From Paulinella micropora (Eukaryota > Cercozoa > Imbricatea > Euglyphida): a stretch of DNA of 64,000 nucleotides. The stretch is from contig BJOX01000075.1 of the NCBI GenBank assembly GCA_009731375.1, positions 774,187 through 838,186 of the forward strand. Direction: 5' to 3'. Within the stretch, counting starts at the first letter, position 1. The number at the start of each line of letters is the position of its first letter. Of the stretch, positions 22,246 to 33,298 are shown piece by piece. A model generated the notes under the pieces. That model had not been told where the DNA came from and did no database searches. It saw nothing but the letters and a program-made list of their open reading frames with translations. The position numbers and the translations under genes were made by a program.

Positions 22246-23541
22246 GTGGGAAAGAGGGGGAGGAAATCCAAACTAAAACTCGTATTGTCCGGGAAGGTCA
22301 TTCAGATTCCAGCACGGGAATTCGGTGAAGAGTGGGCTAAAACCACCTATGGGGATAAGTGGAATACCACCATGCGAAAGGGAGTTACTCTAGAACCGTC
22401 TGCCCCCGTAGTCAGGAAAAGCAAACGATTCCCTGCCCATAACGTTAAGTTTGACGACGGAGTGACGGAAAAAATAATAGACTCTGAGATATTGAAGTAT
22501 GAGGTTTCAGGGGGAGTAGCGATACCCCCAGCCCTTGTATCAGATTCTCAGCAGGCTATTATGGAACCGGCACGCCCAGACCCCAATGTCGTGAGTGAAT
22601 TCGGTCATGATCATGCCGAGGGGGAGAGAGTTAAGATAGCTGCTGAAAAGGACAAGCATCCCCCGGGCTGGAGATCTCATGAACAAGGAAACATTTCCCT
22701 TGAGAACGTCATCCCCGGGAAAACCAGAAGTAAACATATCTCGGTCTGCGCTAAAGAAGAGAGGATAGATTATTGCCTGGTAACGGAACAAGTTCCGGAA
22801 TTTCCCGTGGTACAAAAACCGAAAGATAGAAGGCAGGTGAGGGAGACAGAAGTCAAGCAGCAAGAGGAGCTCAAGCATTTGAATGGAAGAAAGAGAGTGA
22901 AGCGATAAGATCAGGCACTCCTATCATCCCCCTGAAATGGATAGACACGGTAAAACAGCAAGGTACGACCGATGAATACCATAAAGCTAGGATCACTTTG
23001 AGAGGAGACCTTCTGAAAGCGGGGTTACAGTACGACCCTAAACGTACATATTCCCCCACCGCACATCATCGCACTATCCTCCTCATCATTACCTATGCTG
23101 CCTGCTTTGGAATTGATCTTTGGCTCATTGACTTTACCACAGCTTATTTGCACGCTAAGATACCTTATGATATCTATGTCAAACCACCCCCGGGTTAGGG
23201 AAGGCTTTCTATGGCTCCTTAAGAAAGCCCTGTACGGCCACCCGGAAGCTGGAAGGTTATGGTACGACCTGATGTCGAAAGAGATGGTAGAAAAACATGC
23301 TTTCATCACGTTCTCTTTAGATAGGGCTTCTTTCATTAAGCACGGGAGTAACTCCTTATCTACCCATCTACTCTCCTTTCACGTTGACGATGGGCTCCAT
23401 GCAGCAACGGAAGCTAGTCATGTAGGGTTAGTAGCTAGCTTAAAGAAGCACGGGTTCAGATGTAAGAACTTGGGGAAAGGCGAAGAACATACAGATAGTA
23501 CAGTCCGAAAAAGGGATTTTATTGCATCAACGGAAATATGA
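22246..23541 (+). pseudogene. Element B reverse transcriptase
   Basis: A spacer (22246-22908) leads into RT by a frameshift near 22870. The frame at about 22880-22997 has the fingers (WKKESEAIRSGTPIIPLKW). Frame 22998-23198 has LRGDLLKAGLQYDPKRTYSP and LWLIDFTTAYLHAKIP and ends at a TAG after VKPPPG. Frame 23205-23541 resumes with FLWLLKKALYGHPEAGRLWY and the catalytic box LSFHVDDGLHAA, the same HVDD form as element A. Several frame changes mean the copy is inactive. Confidence 0.88.
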
Positions 23542-23671
23542 ACTTCTCATCCTAGGTGAGTTAGATTATATGAAGGAGATGCCTGCCTAAACCCCTTTCA
23601 CTTCTGAGAACCCTGCACCCCTGAAAGTTGGACATCGCCTCTTCAAGTACGATCTTAGGTGTCTCATCGGC

Positions 23672-24527
23672 ATGCTCATATTCTTAGCTGTTCATACCCG
23701 CCCCCTTCTTATATGTCCTCTAAGCATAGCTGCAAAGCACCAAGTACCATCCCCCGGTATATCTTATGCCATGGTCCATAGGATGTTCCTGTGGTTGCAG
23801 ACTCCTAGAGCTCTGCTTTTCAAACGGGGCGATGAGCGGTTAGTTAAGATGCTGTCCGAAGGGTTTCGCGTTCCTAGGCTCCCCAAATCATGGAGACCGG
23901 CTAGCGGTCCATCTGCTGCAGAAAAGGCATTAGGCCTTTACGCGTGCAAGGCTATGGACGTCAACGCCTTCTGTGTCCCCGTGATAGCTAGTATAGAGAA
24001 GCTGGTCAACGAGCACCCACTTGTCGGGTACGCTGACTCAGACTTCGCAGGGGAGAAAGCCACGCGAAAGTCCCGTTCCGGATATATCTTCCTCTTCAAT
24101 GGAGCACCCGTTGCTTGGTTTTCCAAGCTCCAGACCGTCATAGCTCAATCAACCCTCGAAGAGACCGTATCGGCCAACGAAGCGGTCAGGGAGCTACTTG
24201 CCCTGAGACAGACCCTCCGTGATATCGGATTGCCCGCAAAAGGTTTTACGCCCTTATTCGAAGATAATGAGGGAACCATCATCTTATCGGAAGAGGATTG
24301 GGGGAATCACGGATCAAACATATCGACGTAAGGTACCACTTACTCGAAAAGTTAGTCAAAAGGGGAGTTGTAAAGTTTTCCGGGTACCAACGGAGGATAA
24401 TATCGCAGACTTATTTACCAAGATAAATTTCACGTACGAGAAATTCAATTACTTGGCGGATCAAATCTCGGTGAAGTTGGTGAAGGAATTTCTCACTAAG
24501 TTTGGAAAGGAACTCAAGCTAGTATGA
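23672..24527 (+). pseudogene. Element B RNase H and pol C-terminus
   Basis: Copia RNase H is clear: LVGYADSDFAGEKATRKSRS, GYIFLFNGAPVAWFSKLQT, then STLEETVSANEAVRELLALR and the FEDNEGTI segment. A frameshift at about 24290 moves the end into another frame (CKVFRVPTEDNIADLFTKIN), which closes at TGA 24525-24527. Confidence 0.88.
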
Positions 24528-25565
24528 GCACCGGATATATTACGTGGTGCAAAGTATATTATATTCGTTTTCAGTTGCGCTTTATATTAAGTTTTGTAAT
24601 CTTCCTCATACTTTATGTTGAGGGGGGTGATATAGGTAATTTCGCAACGGCCTGCCGGACACTGCGTTTTGCGTGAGATTTCGCAGACGCGCATAAGTTG
24701 GGACTTTCACCTACGCTCCCGCTCCCTCCTTTATTTACTAATAGTAGTAGAAATAATTCCGATCAGCTCAGGGGGAGGAGAAAATTATTCGGGTTTCATC
24801 GATGGATCTACGTTGCTCCAGCGGCGATCTGATGGCCCTGATGCTAAGTACGTTCGTGTTCCCGGGCTGGCGCAGAGCCCCGAAATCCGAACTGCGCTTC
24901 ATGGATAATTCCCTTCGATCGATAGTATAGAATTTATATAATATATATACGCTCGTTTATATATATATATTTTAAGAGGCCAAATTGGAAATCTGGTTGT
25001 GGTATGGTCGAAGGGTGATTCATCGCTCCTCGTGAGTCGATAGACCTGGGGCCCTCCCTTCAGAGAGTACAGACCCGCCAATAATTTTTTTAGGTTTTAA
25101 CCCCCCTTACGGGAAGCGCTTGAAAATTTTATTTTTGCATTACTTTCATAGTTACGATAGTTATAGATCGTACATATGTATTATCATAAGAATATTACAT
25201 ATTTATGTTATCGCTTCTTTCGAGGTCATTACTATTTCTATGTACTTTCATATGATCTATATTTCTGTCTATTACATGTCACTTTTACTCATACGCGAGG
25301 TAGGGATAGTAGGGAAATAATCCTCGTCTCGTTGGGTAGGCCCGACTATACCGCAGGCCCGCTGCCTTGTATGTATTCTAATTAATGCATACTCGCTGTG
25401 GATAGAAGGGTAGCCAACCCTGACATTACTTCTCGGAGAGTGTGAGGGTAAGGGTATATGTTTTGAGTTTGTGTTTTCTCATGTTTCACAAAATAGTAGT
25501 AGGTGGCGTAACTTTCATAGGACCGGCAGTAACTTACATGTTAATTTACTTTGTTCCAGGGAGGG
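24528..25565 (+). other. 3' non-coding region of element B
   Basis: About 1 kb without coding features. An internal purine tract (GAGGGGGGTG, about 24619-24628) and the LTR-proximal tract (AGGGAGGG, ending 25565) are visible; the latter is the expected plus-strand primer site. A TA-rich stretch lies at 24930-24975. Confidence 0.6.
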
Positions 25566-25763
25566 TGTTGGAACTATAATCTTAATTAATAGTTGAGGAC
25601 CGGCCGTATCAGAGTAACGGTGTCGGTAGAGCCATTACTTACGATCCGGACAGTCAAGTTACGCGGCGTGTCCTGTTCGCGCCTTTTCTTATTAAAGCTG
25701 TAATACTGCTATTGGTGTAGTGTAGCTACCATAGGTCATTATATTAATAATAGTGGTCTAACA
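25566..25763 (+). repeat. 3' LTR of element B
   Basis: 198 bp, TG...CA ends, direct repeat of 10703-10899. It is followed by the TCCAA duplication and then, without interruption, by coding sequence of the methyltransferase gene on the other strand. Confidence 0.97.
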
Positions 25764-27218
25764 TCCAATGTAACCTTTCTTTTTAAGGGTCGCGTCGACC
25801 TTCCCGTCGTCATCGTCTTCCGAGTCTTCGTCTTCTTCTTCCTCCTTCCCATCAGGGAGCTCTTCTTCAGCGGCTTCCTTGAGCTTCCTGCCCTTTTTCG
25901 CAGCAGACTCCAGAAACTTGCGGACACGATCCTTGGCGTTTTGAACCTGACCAGCATCAATGTCCAAGCCGGTGACGATCATGTTGGCCGGGAGGGCGCC
26001 GATGACCTCCGAGCCAGAGCACATGCAAGCAACCAACACCCTGCTCTGCGGGGGAAGAACATCGGAGAGGATTCGTTTGGACAACTCTGGGGGTTTTTCA
26101 AAAGCGTTGGCTAGTTGCTCCGGCTGCCCAGTAACTTTCTGTTTTCTGGTTGGGACCGGAACAGTGTAAAGGTTGTGACGATCCAGCGGGTTCCTGGCGA
26201 GATTGAGCGTAAATGCATTCTGGGACGGGTAGAACGCAACCATGACGCACTGCACTGCCTTGATCCACTTCTGGACGTGTCCCTGGTAGTTGTGTTTCTC
26301 ATTGTACCAGAACACAGGCTCGATTGTGCTGTAGCCACACTGCTGCAAAGCTTCGACCAAGAAGTTGCACTGAGACAGATGGTGATGGAAAACGACGGCG
26401 CGCCTGTTAACATTGCAGACAACACCGAACTGGTTCAGCAACTTGACGACCCTGTCCTTGTTGATTTTAGTAGTGTCAGCAAGAAGTTCGGAAATGTTGT
26501 AAGGAAGGTCAGCGTAAAGCATGTCTGGAAGAAACAAGATACAAACACAAGGAATGAAGACAAGAAAAAAAAACAAAATATGGTATATTTTCAATTTAGG
26601 AAAAAAAAAAGGGAGATCAAACTTGCCATCCACGAGATCATGGTTGGAGGCCATGCTGAACATGTCTTGGACCAGAATCGTAGCGTTGCCGAAATGGATC
26701 TTCTGATCTTCAGAGATGGGTGCCTGTCAAAAAAACGAAAAAAAAATGATATATTTCAAAACAAGTCTTCACGAGCATGAAAATAAGAGATCTCAGAACC
26801 TGTGGCTGATCAACTTCTTCGCCAAGGGCACGTTTGAGTGATGCCTGGATCCAGGTCTTCACGTAAGCTTCCAGGTTCTGAGGGAGAGCGCGGTCCTGCT
26901 TTCTCTTCGAAAGAGGATGTCCACAGTGCGACCAAGGATTTTCTTGCCTTCTTCGTCGTCAAGCTGTGGGACGAATTCAACAAGGCCCTCCCAGTTCTTG
27001 GAGACGTACCTGCCGTCGATTTCGAAAACCCCCATGTTGTCAGCAAGGTCCAGGATCATGTCTTGCTGCGAGATGAGGCAGACGTACTTCTTCTGCTCCA
27101 GAAAAAAATTCTTTATGGTTTGCTTCACGTCAGTGCTGCAGTCTTTGAGGCCTCCTGAGCGCAGAGCTGCACGTGGCGCCCGGGCGTCCACATGGCAGCT
27201 TCGGTTTTCTGAGGACAT
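25764..27218 (-). pseudogene. DNA methyltransferase-like gene (beta-class N6-adenine/N4-cytosine type), disrupted
   Basis: Read on the minus strand. A 5' coding block (about 27218-26800) contains QTIKNFFLEQKKYVCLISQQ and VSKNWEGLVEFVPQLDDEEG. The frame slips by one base at about 26900-26915, after which KRKQDRALPQNLEAYVKTW continues. Intron 26799-26724 is GT-AG. Intron 26626-26525 is GC-AG (GCAAGT donor). Removing both gives a continuous frame: PISEDQKIHFGNATILVQDM, then MLYADLPYNISELL. DLPYN (26511-26497) is a DPPY-like motif IV. FEKPPELSKRIL and then the SAM-binding LVACMCSGSEV with VTGLDIDAGQ (about 26035-25965) follow, so motif IV precedes motif I, the beta-class order. An acidic run precedes the element B insertion. 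The true start codon is unsure. Confidence 0.8.
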
Positions 27219-28722
27219 TCAGTCAGGGACTTCTTCTTCCTCCAAGCAAAGCACAATGTAGTGCACGTTGTTTTTAGTTTACATTGACAGCTTTGATGAT
27301 GGTTGTTCCGGTCTTCGGTTCAGATTTAGGGTTTTTGGGCATTCTTTGATTTCATTCATTGTTGCCAACCGATAATCACTACGAGTTTTTGTAATCATTA
27401 AACTTCAAAAATATGACATATATTTTTGTTTCATGGAAATTCATGCTTCGAATTTTTGAGTTTGTCGCATTGGAAGGATTCACTTTCAATTTGCAATGCA
27501 CCTCACCGGTTGGCTTTTACAACTTGACCGGTTTCAAAGCTACCCTTCTTCAGTCTTGACTCACGAGTTCCTGCACAGGACGGCAACTTTCACAATCCTG
27601 TCATTCTTTTCGTTCCTTCATATGTTTTTTAAAACCCCTTTAGGTCTTTAGTCAATCCTCCGTTTCAAAAATAATAAAAAGTATACTAATAAATTTTTCA
27701 GATCACCCGGATTCAGAATCTGCAATCGGTGTCAAGAAATTTTTTGTAGTTTTTACAAAATCTCAATTTAAAGTTTGCATGGAATCCACCATACTTTTCA
27801 GGTTCAAGCCTACCACCCAGTGGCTTTTTCCAATGCATTTCTGCTGTCCTGCTTTTTTTTCGGATTCCCTTTCAACAACGTGCTGTGTTTATGCTTTTTG
27901 CTTCCTGTTTTGCATTCCCCACTTCACCAAATTCCAAAATTCTTGAACCTACTTGCTTGCCACATGCCTACACTCACTTTCCTACAATTCTTTTTTTTTA
28001 AATCTGTTCAACTGCCTGCGTTTGGGTGTGTTTTGTCCTGCCACGTTTCTGCTTGTCCCACCATGTTATATTTGTTCCTTGTCGATGCGTTCCTTGTGCT
28101 CTTTCTTGCATTTTTGTCTTGCATATTGTTTTCCAAGTGTTGCTCTCCTGATTCGCCTCAAAAACTCTGTCCCCCCTTCATTCCTTGCCTGTGCTTGCCC
28201 ACTCTGAACTTCAGGGATTCTCGTCCTGTGCTGCCATGTTTGGGTTTCGTGTCTCCCCTACGCGCCCTCATTGTCTCCTTTGCTTGGTTTTTGTTTGCTT
28301 TAACTCTGTGGGTGTTGGGGTGTTTAAATATGCTGGTTGCAGTCATTTCGTGTTTCTGGTCGATGTGAGAGGGGGGTTGGAAGTTTATACTTGCTGTTAT
28401 TTTTTCTATTCCATTGCGCTAAAGTGTGTTTGAGCAAACCACACATGCCACATTACAATACATGTTGCATGCTCCATGCCTAGGTGGTAGGGTTCATGAA
28501 ACAAACACAAAACAACACATTCTACACACATTATGCCTGTCAAATCTGACTGTTTTGACTGTATTTTTCATTTTTCTGAAATGTTCTGTTTTTTACTTTT
28601 GCTATATGTTGTGTGTCTCTGTTGTCGCTGTTTATGCCCTGTTGTGCTTGTCTACTGTTGGAACTATGTGTTGCATTTTAGGCCCATTTCCCATGCTTTT
28701 TGCTTGTGTTTGCAGATTTTCG
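27219..28722. other. Intergenic, no gene seen
   Basis: T-rich and pyrimidine-rich sequence. An ATG at 27338 (minus strand) opens a short frame, MPKNPKSEPKTGTTIIKAVN, that could be an upstream first exon of the methyltransferase gene, but no junction I tried keeps frame. Plus-strand frames at 27775-28433 are Cys/Phe/Leu-rich and look like chance ORFs. A good splice acceptor (TGTTTGCAG) at about 28706-28714 suggests that the gene at 28723 has a 5' UTR intron here. Confidence 0.5.
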
Positions 28723-29184
28723 ATGGCCTCTGCTCCAAATTCGGCCCCAGCCGCCCCCATTGTGGAGGAAGTGGAGGAACACCTGCCCCTCAACGTCATG
28801 CTTGACCGACTCCGCTCGTGGAATATCCCCCACCCCAAGCAAGTCCGTGGCGTCGCCTACGACGTCACCGTCAGGGCCGTCTACAAGGCCCAGGCCGCCG
28901 TCTACAAGAACAGTGGGCAATCGGCCACGCGCACCCGCCCCTACCCACGCCCCCACCCACACAGCGCATGAACATAGCTGCTCATGAGCCACGCCCACGC
29001 CCACGCCGCCAATCTGCTGCTCTTACATATGAAAACCTATGCCTTATGCCTACCACTTCACAGCTTGCCATGCCTCTTCTTCTCGCCCGCAGGCAGCTAT
29101 ACCTAACACGCTCACAGAGGGAAATAGGGGCTGGGTTCAAGCGCTTCCAACACCTGGTGCCACAAAGCGACGGCAAGGAGGTAA

Positions 29185-29231
<47 letters not shown>

Positions 29232-29933
29232 CCCTCATGTTTTTGTGTGTGTGTGTTTGTGTGTTGTTGTTGTTCTTGTTGTTGTGTAGCCGCAATGGGA
29301 GACGATTGTCTGCCTTATGCGGTTTTCGGTGTGCACCGTCATGCGCCACACCTACGATGTGTCGGTACGCCCCCCTTCCCCCCCCCNNNNNNNNNNCAAT
29401 CTGCCGACGGGTGGCAATTCTGCTGCAACTCCGACGGCAAGTCGGAGCGCAGCGAGATTTTCTACCCGTGGTGGATTCGCTCGCGCAAGCCCTACAGTTA
29501 TACCTACGAGCTCAACGCCAGCTACGAGAGAGAGAGATGCATCTACGATGGGGCGTGGGAGTGGCAGAAGATTGTGTTAGCCTGGCTGACGGCGGCCGAC
29601 GTGGTGCGCAACGCGCAGGGTGGCTTCCGCCTACCGCCAGCCGTGCGTGGAATCATCGCCAGCTGCGAAGTCCACAATCGCTGCCGCGTGGTCCCCGTGG
29701 AGTACGTCTACATCACCATCGTTGGCTGGCGGGAGCGTTTTGCCTACAAGAAGATCGGCCACATCAAGTTCGAGCATTACGGTCCTAGACGAGGACGTAC
29801 CGCGCGAGCTGGAGGCGGAGGAGGTGGAGCTGGGCACCGACGACGAGTCCGACGGCGAACAGCAGCAGCAGGCCGACACGGCGCCGGTCGTGGAGTACGA
29901 CCCCGACGCCCCCATCGACGGTCCCTCTCCCCC

Positions 29934-29972
<39 letters not shown>

Positions 29973-30369
29973 TTCCCTGTCTCGATCGCCTATGATGGTT
30001 GTGGCAGGAGATGGTGAAGCTGGCGAGGCAGGGTCTGTCATCGTGGACGCTGGCCAAGATCCTCCTTCATCGCCTTCGCAAGGTTTTGGGTCGTCTTTGG
30101 CGAGCCCTGTGCACCGCCCCCCCCGAGTTAACCGCAGCGCCGCTAACAGCCCTGCTGTGCCTATGCGTGTGGAAAGTCCTAGGAGTGTAGGTGGTAGTGT
30201 AGGTGGTAGTGTAGGTGGTAGTGTGGGTTCACATGCAATTTCAACCCGCTCTCAACGCAGTGCCTCTGATCCAAAGCAAAACAGGGAAGGGTGTAGGGAG
30301 GCTCGTGGGCAACAGGAACTAGATTGGGATGGGAATTCCCGGATGTCAGGTTACTCATTCAGCACTTGA
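28723..30369 (+). CDS. Hypothetical multi-exon gene
   Basis: I do not recognise the protein. ATG at 28723 opens MASAPNSAPAAPIVEEVEEH, then DRLRSWNIPHPKQVRGVAYD. Exon 2 is 29093-29180 (acceptor CCCGCAG, donor AAGGAG|GTAAGC) with QLYLTRSQREIGAGFKRFQH. Exon 3 is 29290-29364 (acceptor TGTGTAG, donor TCG|GTACGC) with PQWETIVCLMRF. The gap at 29387-29396 hides the next acceptor. Exon 4 runs to 29920 with FYPWWIRSRKPYSYTYELN, IIASCEVHNRCRVVPVEYVY and, after a one-base frame change near 29780, an acidic LDEDVPRELEAEEVELGTDD. Exon 5, 30008-30369, starts after GTGGCAG, keeps phase with a G|GTCCCT donor, contains three SVGG repeats and ends at TGA. Exon 1 to exon 2 joining is unresolved. Confidence 0.55.
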
Positions 30370-30403
30370 CTTTTTTTTTATTATATATATATATAATACT
30401 TAT

Positions 30404-30404
30404 A

Positions 30405-30491
<87 letters not shown>
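30404..30491. repeat. (ATT)n microsatellite
   Basis: Near-perfect trinucleotide array immediately upstream of the first SINE copy; probably the tail of another copy. Confidence 0.95.
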
Positions 30492-30877
<386 letters not shown>

Positions 30878-31143
30878 GTGGCACCGCGATAGCCCAGTGG
30901 TTAAGGTCTACCATCTGGGACCTGTCGCCAGTTCGATTCCCGTCGGTGCCAGTATTTTCAAAGGATATTTTCTTTGAAAGTATTGGTCTGTCTGGAAGGC
31001 TTGGAGCTGCCTTGCGGGGGTGTCAGTAGAGCCTATCGTTAAATCTTCGTACTCCCCTCGCGGGTGAGACGATGGAGGCACATGTGCAGAAATGCATTCG
31101 CCATTGACTGAGAAGCACTACTATTATTATTATCATTATTATT
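30878..31143 (+). repeat. tRNA-derived SINE, copy 2, with (ATT)n tail
   Basis: Bases 30880-30950 form a tRNA-like head: acceptor arms GGCACCG (30880-30886) and CGGTGCC (30944-30950) pair perfectly. The A box TAGCCCAGTGG is at 30890-30900 and the B box GTTCGATTCC at 30931-30940. A unique body of about 170 bp follows, then a short (CTATT/ATT)n tail. Known tRNA-derived SINEs have this head-body-simple-tail structure. Confidence 0.78.
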
Positions 31144-31150
31144 ACAAACC

Positions 31151-31245
31151 GGGGTGGTGGTTGTTGTTCCACCCCACCAAGTTTCACAAGCAGGTATGGT
31201 CAGGCTAAATATTAATTAATGAAAGCCTGACCACATCTGTTTGTG
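31151..31245. other. Two hairpins, including a 22-bp imperfect inverted repeat
   Basis: GGGGTGG (31151-31157) pairs with CCACCCC (31169-31175). Right after it, 31185-31206 and 31224-31245 are inverted copies of 22 bp with three mismatches (CACAAGCAGGTATGGTCAGG / CCTGACCACATCTGTTTGTG cores) around a 17-bp AT-rich loop. It could be a terminator-like RNA hairpin or a remnant of a small foldback transposon. AT-rich DNA without genes follows to 31470. Confidence 0.6.
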
Positions 31246-31473
31246 ACCTTATTTTTTTTCTTTTTTTATTATTAAATTTCATCATCAATTATTAATATCA
31301 TAGTGTATTAATAGTATTAATAATGAATCCGGTACATTTACTTAATAGTAGCCGCAATATTAGTATTAATTAATATATATTAATATGATTAATAATATAT
31401 ATATATATATATATATAAATATTAATATTATTAATAATTATAGATATTAATATTAATATAACGAATAAATTTA

Positions 31474-32728
31474 TTAATTGTCTTCGTTAGCAGCGACAAA
31501 GTCACACTGCTCCCAAAAGTGTGACTTGTCAACATTGATGACATCAGAAATGTCAGGCTCGTCTTGGCGACAATCAGCCAAGTGAGTTTTTAAACATTTC
31601 TTGTAAACAAAACGGCGGGCGCATAATGTACACCGGTACTTGTACTCCTTTAACATGAAGCCACGGAGCTGAAGTTCACGGACCCTATAGTCCGCTTCTA
31701 TCAGCTCCCGCAAGTGTACGTCAAAGTAGACGTGCGCAGCGCTTGAAGAATAAATGCCCGTGCATATTATTCATCAGCTCTAGTGACTGGCATGAAAAGT
31801 AGTGAATAGTACCGATCAACATAAGAAAATCAGCCACATGATAACAAACAAGATGTACATATGGTGTGATAAAATCGTCTAGGTACAAAGGCGTAGGCGC
31901 AATGTCCTTGGCACGCAAAATGCTGCCGTCAGGACGTGTAACAGCCGGATGTCGGCCGTCCTCGTCTTGAGGATGACGAGCCCAACAGATGAAGGAATAC
32001 GGATCACCTTCCATCTCCACTTTCCACTCCCCGCTCACAATCTTTGGATGCTCTGGCTGCACCGCCGGTGATGTAACATCCCGGAACACTTTGCGAGTCT
32101 GAGACTGCCAAAGCAAGGCAGCCGCAGGCTCAAACGGTGTCGGGGGGTTAATCTTCCGGAATTGCTGCCACCACGCCTTCCAAAAAGATTGGATGCGCTG
32201 CCAACGGCCGGGAGCTAAAAGCGAAGTGAAGTCTATGTTTCCTCTATAGACTTCTTCAAAAAGGGAACGAAGCGGCTTACCCCGATCAAGGCCGTGCCAC
32301 TCCATTTCCTTTGTGTCCCGGTTAGGCCGTATTTTAAACCCGGAAATCACTTTACCACTTCTGATATTGCCTTTGTTAGATAGAATATCAGTCAAGTGTT
32401 TCAAGCGATTCGTAAGTCTACAGTACGGTGAATCGGGTGGAATATCCGCACCCCAAGGAGTATCAGGCCGGCCGTCGCAAATCTCACGCATCAAAAAATC
32501 AACCATGCGCCCACATATACGGAACATCATATGTAACAAGTGAGGAACATGACGATTCATGGGCACAAAATGAAACAAGCTACGATCGTGTGCCATGCCT
32601 GGCGTTGTCTTGTCAGCTGTGGCACTGTCACGCATGGGGTGACCCATTCGTGACAGATCGTCCCGATCATTTTTATGACATAACACATATAACGAAAATG
32701 ATCGGCACCGGCAGACTTCTGGCCGCAC
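31474..32728 (-). pseudogene. Transposase-like relic with C-terminal Cys/His finger
   Basis: Frame 32728-31721 (335 codons) holds HFVPMNRHVPHLLHMMFRIC, SFWKAWWQQFRKINPPTPFE, then PLYLDDFITPYVHLVCYHVA with DFLMLIGTIHYFSCQSLELM. The H-x3-H-bearing block followed by SxQSLELMNN resembles the C-terminal part of transposase-like proteins common in algal and invertebrate genomes (Y-hydrophobic-H-...-FS-x-Q-x-x-E-x-x-N). A one-base shift near 31740 leads into frame 31713-31474, where YRCTLCARRFVYKKCLKTHL ends a C-x2-C-x12-H-x4-C finger (ADC). The N-terminal part is missing. The exact family is unknown to me. Confidence 0.55.
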
Positions 32729-33298
32729 ACAGACGTAACCATTTCATATAACCGGTAACATAAAGCTGAACATCATATTTAATACCGGTCGCCGATGATG
32801 TCCAACCGTCCTTCTCCCAGGATTCAAAGGTTTTAAGCATTTCCCCTATTCAATTTCAAATTTAATATTAATATTAAAATTTGATGCGTAACAAAAACTA
32901 ACTAGTATTAATAAAACTTTCAATATTAATATTAATAATTAATTTAATTAATAATAATAATCAACAGGAAGAAAGGTGAATGAGAGAAAAGATGAAAATG
33001 ATTCTCTTATTCCACTTCTTCTAAGCCTCGGGGGGGGGAGAAAAATAAATGACTTCGATGACAGACGCAATTGCAGTTCCGAACTTAAGAATATGTTCGA
33101 AACCGCAATTGAGTTTAAGCGAATTTTGAGGTAAGAATAAACACGGGGGCAAAGCGTAATGCTTTGCCCCTGCATACATTCCTAAAAATTGGTTTTGGGT
33201 GCATTACAACATTGAAGCATACCACACACCCATTTCCCCCCGTATTAGTTAGTAATAGTAACATTGGCGTAGATATATAAAGTGACACAGTGTCCCCA
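32729..33298. other. AT-rich intergenic DNA
   Basis: ATTAAT-rich stretches at 32855-32960, a poly(G) run at 33029-33037, and no credible gene. Confidence 0.6.

Larger units (their letters stand above)
10703..25763 (+). mobile_element. Element B: Ty1/copia LTR retrotransposon with internal rearrangement and nested insertion, 15 kb
   Basis: Direct LTRs of 197-198 bp (10703-10899, 25566-25763) begin TGTTGGAACTATAAT and end GGTCTAACA. They are flanked by a perfect 5-bp target-site duplication TCCAA (10698-10702 and 25764-25768). The 5' LTR is followed at once by GGTTATGAGCC (10900-10910), complementary to the anticodon arm of initiator tRNA-Met, the half-tRNA priming used by copia. The 3' LTR is preceded by the purine run AGGGAGGG. 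Gene order is gag, protease, integrase, RT, RNase H. A typical copia interior would be 5-9 kb. The excess is an inverted gag segment (about 11990-13770) and a transposon-like block (about 13800-19560). It lies inside an exon of the methyltransferase gene. Confidence 0.95.

Noticed and set aside
24619-24660. Second 3' LTR starting TGATATAGG after an internal purine tract
   Set aside because: No matching 5' copy upstream; the real LTR with target-site duplication is at 25566.
27775-28433. Cys/Phe/Leu-rich membrane protein
   Set aside because: Overlapping frames with biased T-rich composition, no homology signal and no splice context.
28654-28665. TGTTGGAACTAT identical to the start of the element B LTR
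   Set aside because: Only 12 bases match and nothing after them resembles the LTR.
30880-30950. Functional tRNA gene
   Set aside because: Acceptor stem and boxes are tRNA-like, but the T-stem does not pair and the unit occurs twice with a SINE body and tail.
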